In this document: in pieces, positions 27,002 through 36,200 of the stretch
Layout of the letters: each line of letters opens with the position of its first letter
Numbering within the stretch: the first letter of the stretch is position 1
DNA from: Luteolibacter pohnpeiensis
GTDB lineage: Bacteria; Verrucomicrobiota; Verrucomicrobiia; Verrucomicrobiales; Akkermansiaceae
Direction: 5' to 3'
DNA length: 64,000 nucleotides
Assembly (NCBI RefSeq): GCF_016595435.1
Contig: NZ_JAENIJ010000001.1
Span: forward strand, 186,001-250,000
Program-made: the position numbers and the translations under genes
The notes under the pieces: generated by a model
What the model was told of the DNA's origin: nothing
Seen by the model: only the letters and a program-made list of their open reading frames with translations
The model's database searches: none

Positions 27002-29362
27002 CTATGCCCGCTCACAAAGTTCCGGTTTCGTTGCCTTTTCCCTGAGATTGCGTGCAGCATCGACCATATTGATTAGCGAAGGCTCAACTTCTTCCCAACT
27101 TCTGGTTTTTAAACCACAATCCGGATTCACCCAAAGATTTCGCCTTTGTAGGACGGCCTCGGCTTTCTCCATCAGTTTCTCCATTTCCTCGGTGGTAGGG
27201 ACTCTCGGTGAATGAATGTCATAGACGCCAGGGCCAATCTCATTGGGGTAATCGAAATCGACGAAGGCATCCAGTAGCTCCATGTTGGAGCGTGATGTTT
27301 CAATGGTGATGACATCTGCGTCCATCGCCGCGATGGCCTCGATGATATCATTGAACTCGGAGTAACACATGTGAGTGTGAATTTGCGTGTCATCTCTCAC
27401 ACCACTTGAGCAGAGACGGAATGCGTCCACAGCCCATGCTAGATAGGTCGGCCAATCCTCTTCCCTCAGCGGCAATCCTTCTCGAAATGCTGGCTCATCG
27501 ATCTGGATCGCTGCGATGCCGATTTTTTCCAGATCGATCACTTCATCACGAATGGCTAGCGCAATCTGTCGGGCCGTAACATCACGCGGCTGATCATTTC
27601 TAGCGAACGACCACTGAAGGATGGTTACAGGTCCTGTGAGCATGCCTTTCATCGGGCGCTGGGTTAATGTTTGAGCGAATTTCGACCAATAGATTGTCAT
27701 GGGATTCGGTCGACTTACGTCACCATAGATGATGGGAGGTTTCACGCAGCGACTTCCGTAGCTTTGAACCCAGCCGTTTTCGGTGAATAAGAAACCTTCC
27801 AATTGTTCTCCAAAATATTCGACCATATCATTGCGTTCAAATTCCCCGTGAACTGGCATATCGATGCCAATCCGATTTTGAAACTGAACGCAGTGCTCGG
27901 TTTCTTTTTTGAGGAATGCGTCATACTCCGCGTTACTCATGATGCCTTTTTTCCACTTTGCGCGGGCGGATCGTATGTCCTTCGTCTGAGGAAATGATCC
28001 GATCGTGGTGGTCGGGTAGAGCGGGAGTTTCAACTTCTCATGTTGCAAACTTTGACGATTGGCGAACGGTGATGTGCGTATGCTGTCGCCAGGAGTAATC
28101 GCCTTAAGACGAGCCTGAACACCGAGGTCACGAATTTTTGTGCTAGTATTGCGTCTCTCTCTGCTTTCTTGATTCGCCTGTAAAACGTTGAGATCGGATT
28201 CGCCAGTTAGAAGGTTTCTTAAAGTATCGACCTCGATCATTTTTTCGTCCGCGAACGCGAGCCAATCTTTGATCTCTCCATCCAGATCCGGTTCATTTCG
28301 CAACGTGACCGGGGAGTGGAGCAACGAACAAGAAGGTGCGATCCATAGGCGATCTTCCCCTACAGCAGACGTCGCTTGCTTCAGGATGCCGAGTGAATCC
28401 TCAAAATCGTTTTTCCAGATGTTGCGACCATCAACAATGCCTAGCGATAGAATCTTGTTAGACGGGAATTTGGCAAGCAATTCACTCAATTCATTCCGAC
28501 CTCTAACCGCATCGAAGTGCAGGCCTGCAACAGGGGAGTCCAGCGCGGCTTTTAGATTTTGACGTAATCCGCCAAAGTAAGTGGCCACGAGAATTTTAGG
28601 CGAATTGGATACCTGAGACAATCGTTCATAAGTGCGCTGATAGTGCGTCCGTTCTTTATCTGTTAGATCCAGAGCGAGGATGGGCTCGTCCAGTTGAATC
28701 CAACTCGCGCCTTCATTACCCAGTCTGGAAAGGATTTCTTCATAGACGGGTATCAAACGATCAAGCAGCTCCATTCGATCAAAGTTGCTGCTGGTTCCTC
28801 CAGTAACTTTTCCCAGTTTTAGGTAGCTCAAGGGGCCAATGAGTGTTGGCTTGGCGTCGAATCCTAGTGCTTTGACTTCATGATATTCATTGAATATTTT
28901 CGTGTCAGATAGCTTGAATTCAGTGGTGGATTTGAATTCCGGGACGATGTAATGGTAGTTGGTATCGAACCATTTCGTCATTTCACTGGCATAGGTCGCG
29001 ATGTGGCAGTTTTTGCATTCATTGGCGTGATCGCTAGTGGTGCTAAGATGATGGGTGCCACGTGCGATCCGAAATCGAGTATCCAGATCTGCGGCTTTTC
29101 CATCCCATGCAAAGCGTTCAGGAACGTTGCCAAACAGGCAGGTGGCATCCAGAATTTGGTCATAGAATGAAAAGTCGTTACAAGGCACCAAATCGATTCC
29201 AGCAGCGATTTGCTTTTTCCAGTTTTGTTCGCGCAGATTTCTGCCGACGGCCTCCAATCCAGCTCTCGATAGTTTCCCTTTCCAATACAGTTCTGTTGCT
29301 TTTTTGAGTTCTCGTTGCTCGCCGATCCGTGGGTAGCCTAAAAGGTGGGTTCGTGTTTTCAT
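27002..29362 (-). CDS. metE: Cobalamin-independent methionine synthase
   Basis: 786-residue enzyme that transfers the methyl group of 5-methyl-THF(polyglutamate) to homocysteine without B12. The N-terminal barrel begins HLLGYPRIGEQRELKKA. The catalytic barrel starts near PLYPTTTIGSFPQTKDIR. The zinc ligands are visible: His and Cys in HTHMCYSEF, Glu in ITIETSRS, and Cys in NPDCGLKTR. The ATG at 29362 gives the standard N-terminus (MKTRTHLLGYPRIG). A longer frame to 29395 adds 11 residues. It is followed at 15 nt by metF and preceded divergently by metR. No B12 or SAM riboswitch was recognised in the 92-nt intergenic region. Confidence 0.97.
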   Translation of the reverse strand: MKTRTHLLGYPRIGEQRELKKATELYWKGKLSRAGLEAVGRNLREQNWKKQIAAGIDLVPCNDFSFYDQILDATCLFGNVPERFAWDGKAADLDTRFRIARGTHHLSTTSDHANECKNCHIATYASEMTKWFDTNYHYIVPEFKSTTEFKLSDTKIFNEYHEVKALGFDAKPTLIGPLSYLKLGKVTGGTSSNFDRMELLDRLIPVYEEILSRLGNEGASWIQLDEPILALDLTDKERTHYQRTYERLSQVSNSPKILVATYFGGLRQNLKAALDSPVAGLHFDAVRGRNELSELLAKFPSNKILSLGIVDGRNIWKNDFEDSLGILKQATSAVGEDRLWIAPSCSLLHSPVTLRNEPDLDGEIKDWLAFADEKMIEVDTLRNLLTGESDLNVLQANQESRERRNTSTKIRDLGVQARLKAITPGDSIRTSPFANRQSLQHEKLKLPLYPTTTIGSFPQTKDIRSARAKWKKGIMSNAEYDAFLKKETEHCVQFQNRIGIDMPVHGEFERNDMVEYFGEQLEGFLFTENGWVQSYGSRCVKPPIIYGDVSRPNPMTIYWSKFAQTLTQRPMKGMLTGPVTILQWSFARNDQPRDVTARQIALAIRDEVIDLEKIGIAAIQIDEPAFREGLPLREEDWPTYLAWAVDAFRLCSSGVRDDTQIHTHMCYSEFNDIIEAIAAMDADVITIETSRSNMELLDAFVDFDYPNEIGPGVYDIHSPRVPTTEEMEKLMEKAEAVLQRRNLWVNPDCGLKTRSWEEVEPSLINMVDAARNLREKATKPELCERA

Positions 29363-29454
29363 GCTTGGATCGACCATAGGCGAGAACCCGACCATTCTGT
29401 TAACTCATTGTTTTTATCATCGTCATTCGAAAATTGGATGATCAGATTTGCTTC

Positions 29455-30369
29455 ATGATCGAACTCCGCCATTTGAAAGCTCTGGTTGCAGTGGCTGAAA
29501 CTGGAAATTTGTCCAAAGCTGGCAAGCGACTCAATCTGTCCCAGCCTGCGCTTTCTCATCAAATGAAGGCGCTCGAAGAGCACGTTGGTGCTGAATTGTT
29601 CCAGCGAAAAAGCAATCCGCTAAAGCTCAGCCCAGCAGGAGACCGGCTTCTAACAACAGCCTATGAAGTGGAAAAGCTGATCGTGCAAAGCGAGCGTGAT
29701 CTAGCAAGAATTGCTGAAGGCAAGGCCGGGCAGTTAAGAATCGCGGTAGAATGCCATTCATGCTTCGACTGGTTGATGCCGAGCATGGACGCGTTTCGTG
29801 AAGGCTGGCCGGAGGTGGAGATGGACCTGGTTTCAGGTTTCCATCCGGATCCAGTAGGACTTCTGCATGAGGATGTTGCTGACTTGGTCATTGTTTCCCA
29901 TGTCAAACCTCGACCTCAGGTCGTTCACCACCCCTTGTTTCGATATGAGGTGCTGGCTCTATTGGCGAAAAATCATCCGTACACCTCCAAAACTCATCTA
30001 ACAGCTAGAGATTTCGCCAGAGAAACGTTGGTTACATATCCAATTCCTGATGATCGGATCGACGTAATCCGTGATGTGCTTGCACCGGCGAAAATTGAAC
30101 CTCTGCGCCGCAAGACGGAACTTACGGTCGCGATCCTGCAATTGGTCGCCAGCCATCGCGCCATAGCGGCGATGCCGGGATGGGCGGTTCAGCCTTATTT
30201 GGAACGAAATTACGTGGCGTCCCGTCCGATCCGGAAAAATGGCTTATTTGCCAACCTCTACGCGGCCACAACCGATGTGGCCGCGAAGTCGGTTTATATG
30301 TTAGAGTTTCTGGATACGATGCGCCGGATCAGCTTTTCGACCTTGAAAGGGATCGAGTTGCCGAAGTGA
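29455..30369 (+). CDS. metR: LysR-type regulator MetR
   Basis: 304-residue LysR-family activator of methionine genes that uses homocysteine as co-effector. The N-terminal winged helix (MIELRHLKALVAVAETGNLS, NLSQPALSHQMKALEEHVGA) is followed by the effector domain. That domain contains ECHSCFDWLMPSMDAFREGW and VEMDLVSGF, which closely match MetR of Enterobacteria. The ATG at 29455 is chosen over a TTG at 29434. It is transcribed divergently from metE-metF, the classical MetR arrangement. A perfect TGAA-N5-TTCA operator was not seen in the 92-nt gap. Confidence 0.93.
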   Translation: MIELRHLKALVAVAETGNLSKAGKRLNLSQPALSHQMKALEEHVGAELFQRKSNPLKLSPAGDRLLTTAYEVEKLIVQSERDLARIAEGKAGQLRIAVECHSCFDWLMPSMDAFREGWPEVEMDLVSGFHPDPVGLLHEDVADLVIVSHVKPRPQVVHHPLFRYEVLALLAKNHPYTSKTHLTARDFARETLVTYPIPDDRIDVIRDVLAPAKIEPLRRKTELTVAILQLVASHRAIAAMPGWAVQPYLERNYVASRPIRKNGLFANLYAATTDVAAKSVYMLEFLDTMRRISFSTLKGIELPK

Positions 30370-30399
30370 TGGCGTATCGCGAGATCCTGTGGTGCCCAG

Positions 30400-31953
30400 T
30401 TAGAGCTGGAATGTATCGTCTTCCGGTTTATCACCGAGTGCCATCTGGACTTCGCCATTGTTGGCCAGGTGGACCAAACAGTGATAAGCATCTTCGGGAT
30501 CGGAATCTGTCTCGTAAGCCATTTCAGCGGCCGTTTTCGCATCGGCTGTTAGATGGCCACGAACTTGATTCAGCAAGTTGAGGAAGACGCCGGCGGCCTT
30601 TTTCCCTGCCTCGACCCCGGGCTGATGGTAGGCATTGATATGCACCAGCGATGCATAGAAAGAAACTGCTCTCTCGAAGAGGGCGATCAATGATCCCAGT
30701 TGGAATGGAGTTACTTCCGGGATGGATATGGTGATTGATTTGCGGCCGGATTCATAGAGCGCCTTGCGTGTGCCGCGTAGAAAGCCCTGCAGGAAATCCG
30801 CACTTGTATTGCCAGGTTCCACTTCGATCGATGGTCCCGATCGTCCTTGGCGGACTTCGATGAATGTCGCGAAAAAATTGTTCAATCCATCGCGCAGTTG
30901 CTGGATATAGGCGTGTTGATCGGTAGATCCTTTGTTGCCGTAAACTGCAATACCTTGATGAACTGTATTGCCATCAAGATCCTTTTCCTTGCCGAGTGAC
31001 TCCATCACGAGTTGTTGGAGATATTTGGAGAAAAGAACCAGCGAGTCCTTATAGGGCAGGACGACCATGTCCTTCTCTCCCTTTCCGTTGCCGACGCAAT
31101 ACCAGGCGATGGCGAGTTGCATGGAGGCGTTGGTGGAGACATCAGCACGACGTGTCTCTGCATCCATGGCTGCAGCGCCGGAGAGAAGCTCATCAATCTG
31201 GATTCCTTGAAGCGCGGCAGGTACTAGGCCCACCGTAGACAATACCGAGGTCCGGCCTCCCACCCAGTCTTCCATTGGAAACCGGGCTATGAAACCATGG
31301 GCATCCGCAAATTGATCGAGCTTTGAGCCTGTTCCGGTGATGGCGACTGTGTGCTTTCCGAAATCGAGTCCAGCGGCATCGTATGCGGCCTTTGTCTCCA
31401 TCATGCCATTGCGCGTTTCCGGTGTGCCACCGGACTTCGAGATGACGAGAACGAGTGTCGTGGCGAGGCCAAGGCTGGCGAGCTTTCCTAGCGTATGGTC
31501 GATGCCGGCAGGGTCCGTGTTGTCTAAAAAGAAGAGCGGAAGCTTTGCATTTTGTCCCAACGCCTCGGAAACCAATTGAGGCCCCAATGCGGAGCCACCA
31601 ATACCAATGAGGAGAACTCGTTCGAAAGTTCCGCCGCCTGGAGGAACTACCACGCCGGTGTGAACCTGCTCTGCAAAGGCTTTCAGTGATTCAAGTGGCT
31701 CGGTGATTTCACGCTGTATTTCTGGGGTCGGAGCAATCGATGGATTGCGCAGCCAGTAATGCCCGACCATTCGTTGTTCATCCGGATTTGCAATCGCGCC
31801 CGATTCAAGGGCAGCCATGTCTGCGAAGGCTTTATCGATTTTTGGCGATAGCATATCATAATCGGAATCGCTCAGATCCATCAAAGATAGATCGATCGAG
31901 AATCCGAATTCAGGGTAGCGGACGATGCGTTGATTGTAGGTTTTCCAGGACAT
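30400..31953 (-). CDS. pgi: Glucose-6-phosphate isomerase
   Basis: 517-residue cytoplasmic enzyme that interconverts glucose-6-phosphate and fructose-6-phosphate. Sugar-isomerase (SIS) motifs are LIGIGGSALGPQLVSEAL and LVISKSGGTPETRN, with EDWVGGRTSVLSTVGL in the first SIS domain. The second contains KDSLVLFSKYLQQLVMESLG, QGIAVYGNKGSTDQHAYIQQ (with the catalytic-site residues of the family) and the C-terminal HINAYHQPGVEAGKKAA. It is last in a minus-strand series of kinase, apt, pgi with gaps of 31 and 25 nt, probably one operon. Confidence 0.96.
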   Translation of the reverse strand: MSWKTYNQRIVRYPEFGFSIDLSLMDLSDSDYDMLSPKIDKAFADMAALESGAIANPDEQRMVGHYWLRNPSIAPTPEIQREITEPLESLKAFAEQVHTGVVVPPGGGTFERVLLIGIGGSALGPQLVSEALGQNAKLPLFFLDNTDPAGIDHTLGKLASLGLATTLVLVISKSGGTPETRNGMMETKAAYDAAGLDFGKHTVAITGTGSKLDQFADAHGFIARFPMEDWVGGRTSVLSTVGLVPAALQGIQIDELLSGAAAMDAETRRADVSTNASMQLAIAWYCVGNGKGEKDMVVLPYKDSLVLFSKYLQQLVMESLGKEKDLDGNTVHQGIAVYGNKGSTDQHAYIQQLRDGLNNFFATFIEVRQGRSGPSIEVEPGNTSADFLQGFLRGTRKALYESGRKSITISIPEVTPFQLGSLIALFERAVSFYASLVHINAYHQPGVEAGKKAAGVFLNLLNQVRGHLTADAKTAAEMAYETDSDPEDAYHCLVHLANNGEVQMALGDKPEDDTFQL

Positions 31954-31978
31954 GGTTAGAAAGGTTTGGAGTTAGATC

Positions 31979-32503
31979 TCAATAGGAGAGAATCGAGTGA
32001 ATCGGATGTTGGGAAAGATTATCTCTTCCGTGAAGAAAGGTGAGCTCAATCAGGAATGAAATGCCGACGAGATCCGCATCGAGTTTTTCCAGCAGACTTA
32101 CTGCCGCCGCGGCTGTGCCACCAGTCGCTAGGAGGTCATCGACTAGAAGGACGGTTTCACCAGGCTTGATGGCATCTTCGTGGAGCTCGATGACCGCTTC
32201 TCCATACTCCAGAGAGTACGCCGCTTGATGAGTTTTCCAAGGGAGTTTACCCTTTTTCCGAACTGGGATAAACCCAGCTCCCAAGCGGTCTGCGACCGCT
32301 GCGGCAAAAATGAAACCACGAGCATCGATCCCGACGACCTTGTCGATCTTGCGGTCTCCAGCGGTTTCACAAAGCAGATCAATGGCCTGGCGGAACAGCT
32401 TTCCATCGCTAAGGATTGGCGTGATGTCCTTGAAGATGATGCCAGGTTTTGGGAAATCGGCAACGTCCCGGATGGCTGCTTGGAGTTCTGCGGTCTTGGA
32501 CAT
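31979..32503 (-). CDS. apt: Adenine phosphoribosyltransferase
   Basis: 174 residues from the ATG at 32503. The longer frame to 32644 adds 47 residues overlapping the upstream gene and is rejected. It salvages adenine with PRPP to AMP. The substrate hood PKPGIIFKDITPIL, the conserved GIDARGFIFAAAVADRLG and the PRPP-binding loop VLLVDDLLATGGTAAA are all present. It lies between the small P-loop kinase and pgi in a probable operon. Confidence 0.95.
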   Translation of the reverse strand: MSKTAELQAAIRDVADFPKPGIIFKDITPILSDGKLFRQAIDLLCETAGDRKIDKVVGIDARGFIFAAAVADRLGAGFIPVRKKGKLPWKTHQAAYSLEYGEAVIELHEDAIKPGETVLLVDDLLATGGTAAAAVSLLEKLDADLVGISFLIELTFLHGRDNLSQHPIHSILSY

Positions 32504-32534
32504 GGGCGAAGGTTCTGAATTTAAGTGGCAACAA

Positions 32535-33125
32535 TCAAGGCGCAAGCGACTTCGTGAGTTTAGACTCATCAAGCGATTGGAGCCAAGCTTCCGCTTGATT
32601 CGGGTGGATGAAACGGATGAATCGAATATGCGAATATCTTTCATCCACGATAGCTGACTGGTATTTTAACTGGTTTTTGGAATGGGTTTTGATCGACCAC
32701 AAGATGATCGAATCCCGACTGAGAAAACTTTTGCGGAAGGTTTCCCGATTTCCCGAGCCAGGCCAGATTTCTTGCTTACTCCAGGAACGCAGCATCGCTC
32801 GTTTCACTGCACGGGTGATTGTCCTCAAGAACGTGTAGTCGAGCCAAATCACCGTTTCGACCTGTTCCCACTTCATCGATACGGTCCGGGTGTAATTGCC
32901 ATCCAAAATCCATCGCGAGCCACTGAGCTGATTTTTCAGTTTGTCAAAAAATTCATTGTCGGTGGAAGGAGACCAATTCGAGTGCCAATAAAGTCGATCC
33001 ATTTCGATCAGCGGGGCCGCGAGACGCTCTGCAAGACGTCGGGCGAATACGGATTTCCCGCTACCACTCGTCCCAATCACGTTGATTCGATCCAAGCCGG
33101 ATGGTGTGATGAAAGGGTCCCGCAC
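32535..33125 (-). CDS. P-loop kinase, FlaR/topology-modulation type
   Basis: 196-residue nucleoside-kinase-like protein. Walker A is GTSGSGKS (residues 18-25), followed by FARRLAERLAAPLIEMDRLY, WILDGNYTRT and VIWLDYTFLRTI. This layout matches the FlaR/AAA_17 family of adenylate-kinase-like proteins called DNA topology modulation kinases. Their real substrate is unclear. The start is GTG at 33125. It is the first gene of the group kinase-apt-pgi on the minus strand, which hints at a nucleotide-metabolism role, but this is weak evidence. Confidence 0.8.
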   Translation of the reverse strand: MRDPFITPSGLDRINVIGTSGSGKSVFARRLAERLAAPLIEMDRLYWHSNWSPSTDNEFFDKLKNQLSGSRWILDGNYTRTVSMKWEQVETVIWLDYTFLRTITRAVKRAMLRSWSKQEIWPGSGNRETFRKSFLSRDSIILWSIKTHSKNQLKYQSAIVDERYSHIRFIRFIHPNQAEAWLQSLDESKLTKSLAP

Positions 33126-33256
33126 GATGCCATTTTAAATGGCAAATTTTCAAAAATGACAAGTGCGCTGATTTGAAGGAAAGAACGGCATGGATTTGCC
33201 ATATTTGAATGGACAAAGAATCCAATTGAGCAACACCCTTTGCAGGCTCTAACAAT

Positions 33257-36200
33257 TTAATGGTCTTTGGGATAGTCGGCTAAATTCTCAAGTTCGAATC
33301 TGAATATTCGGCCGAAGAAATCGACGAAAAACGGCTTACCTTCGGAATCGATGGCAGCGACCCCTGATGGGAGTAGAACACAGCGGTTCTGAACACGGGT
33401 TTCTGCGAGCGTTTTGACGCTCCCAGTTCGCAAGGTTAGGATGCTGGAAGGAATAGGGGTTATGTTGGTTGCTGGGCGATTATCAGAACGGAATTCGGGC
33501 GTAGTTGGTGGCTGGTTGGTAATGCTCGGTGGGTTGGATTGCCAGCCATCCAAATTTACACTAAAAAAACCATTTCGACATATAGCTCGTAGAATTTTAC
33601 CGTGCTCCGCAAAATGCAATGAATTCGCTTTTGTTGTTTCGAATAAACGGTGTGGATAGTCTCCAGGTTGGTCTAGCTGGATCAGATGGATTCCTGCATT
33701 CTTACCAGGCCATGCAAGATATTTTCCATCCGGCGAAAGAGCAATCTTGTCTAAGGTCTCAGTGTAGATGAATGCAGTAGGCTCCATGCTATAGAGAAGA
33801 TGGATTTCCTGATCTCTCAGATCTAGTAGATAAAATCGGTTTTCACGGGTATAGTAAATCACGCGACTGTCGGCGAAGCGAATCCATACAATGGCATGGA
33901 GCTCGCCACACGAACCATCGATCTTGAAATCTTTAGTAACTTTCGTGCTCAAATCAAACAAGGTTAGCCCCTGGTTGGTCAATGCAACGAATTGATGACT
34001 CGAAGGATCGACTAGAACCATTTGTCTAAATCCTTTTAGTTGACCAATTTTTTCGACACCTGGTGGCATGCCGCCAGTGAGAGAGCTATGTTCAATCCAA
34101 AGATCAGCGATGTAGATGGCGCTGCCATCATGAGGCTTGCTGCAAGTTAGAACAATCGTGCTGGTGGATTGAGGTGCAACGGATCGGTGGGTGGTGAATT
34201 CGCTGTGGAGGCTTGAGAAAGATTGCCAAGTTGGGAAGGGGATTTCGGGTGAAGGATCTTTCGAAAGAGTACTTCGGTCGATCTCATGCCCCGTGGAATC
34301 CCGGAAACTCAGTGCCAGCTGGACCCCGCTATTAGACAGTAACCATCCTCGAACACAGGGAGAAGGCGCAATTGGATTACAAGGGAAAGTGAGTAAATCT
34401 ATAGTCTGGGAACCGGTGTTTTCAGAAATTTCCATAACACGACTCTGTTCGAATGGTCCGTGAATATCTGATGATTTGAAGGGTGGACTCACTTCCGGTG
34501 CATCCATGACAATCCTCTCTCTGATTTGAATTGGAACAGACAATCGTATGTTTTTTCCTGACCGTTCTTTCGCGAGTAATGCGATAAATTGGCTGTCTTC
34601 TGGCAAATCAAGATCAATTTGTCCTGTTGCTTTTGCCGCTAAAACGGAGTGAAAGGTCTTCATACGATCGACCCGGTTACCGGTTACAAATTCCAAATCG
34701 TAGAGACCATCGAGAAAGGAAAAGTCGCAAGATGGAATAGTGTAATCATTTTGCGATTGGATGCTGGATAGTGACCAGCTGATTTTCCACGTTTCGCCGG
34801 TGAATATCGCGGATATTTGTGGCTGAGCGCCTGCTGGGTTTCGAGTTATCAGATCCAAGACTTGCTGGCGCCAGTTGCTATTATGAATTTTCGGGTCGAG
34901 TGGATATGCAAGCCACGGACGAAATTTTTCGTATAACGAAATATCGGATGAATTACTGGATAGCAACCGGTCGAATAAGGCAAGAACGTGTTGTGAGTAC
35001 TTTGGGCCAGGTGCAAGGTCCTTCAAAAAAGATGAGGCAATTAACTCAAGTCTGTTTTTGGGAATGGTTTTGAGGGAATTATGATCTGGAAAATTTGTTG
35101 CCCACATTTCTCGTGGTGCCTCGGCTTGACTGGTTAATCCACAAAACTCAATCCAGCTCACATCACGTGAATATCTGGCCATGGGCCAAGCGATTTCGTT
35201 GAGCATGAATCGTTTCGATTGGGAGTCCTCAGTCGTGATGAGCTGCTTGATTTGAGACCAGTCGGTATCGATAAAAGAGCCATCACCCAGCTTAGTCGCG
35301 AGAGTGAATTTGCTAAGACAGTCTTCAAATGACGAGAAAAGATCGCTGAGTTGGCCCGTTGAATGAATGAATCGAAACCGAAGTTTTTCGCCATCATTGG
35401 CTAAAAACTTCAGGAGTAGTAGCAGTTTATTTTTGAAGGAAATTTGCTGCTCTTGATTGAGTGACTTTAAGAACGGAATGATCGATTGATCCAAAGTTTC
35501 GGGATTAGGATAAGCCGCTAGCTTGATGATTAATCTGACACGTGCAGTCGCTGACGTTTCTGGATATCTCGATTCAGCATCTGCAAGTGGAATGGCTAAA
35601 TTGAGTTTGATCAGTGCTTCAATATCCAAATCATCGATGTTGAGATCGGTTGGCTGTGTCTGTGAAGCATGATTTGATGGAGTTGTTCGTACAGTGAAAT
35701 ACGCATCAGCTAAAATATCAACCGCTGTGGCCTGGTGATTTTGATCCACCAATTCACTCGCAATTTCAGCCAACATGCGACCGTTTGCTGGAGTTATGGC
35801 GCGGTAGCGGTTCAAGATAGGTTTGAGACTCTCTGGCTCGATTTTGGCTAGATGGCGGTAGAGAGGAAGAAAGTCGCTTTGGTCACTGATAGTTGGTATG
35901 GGTGATGTCGATTCCTCATCCAAAATGGGGGAATTCAGTAGTAATTCTACCAGTTGGTGATTGTTCTCTCTGGTGAATAGTTCGAAGGGATTCAATCGGG
36001 GGGATCTTGAGGAAGGCTGCGTCATGATTTGATGAATCGTTTTCATCAAATAAGAAGGAGAGACCTTGTAGAGTGATTCCATTGCTCTGAGGGCTAGCTC
36101 AGGGTTGTTTTCCTCTGTTGCTGCCGCAAGCACATCGGCCGCCACCCATCTTTCTGACGGGTCCAGCTTGAATAGTTGTTTTGCGTAGGGATAGATGGCT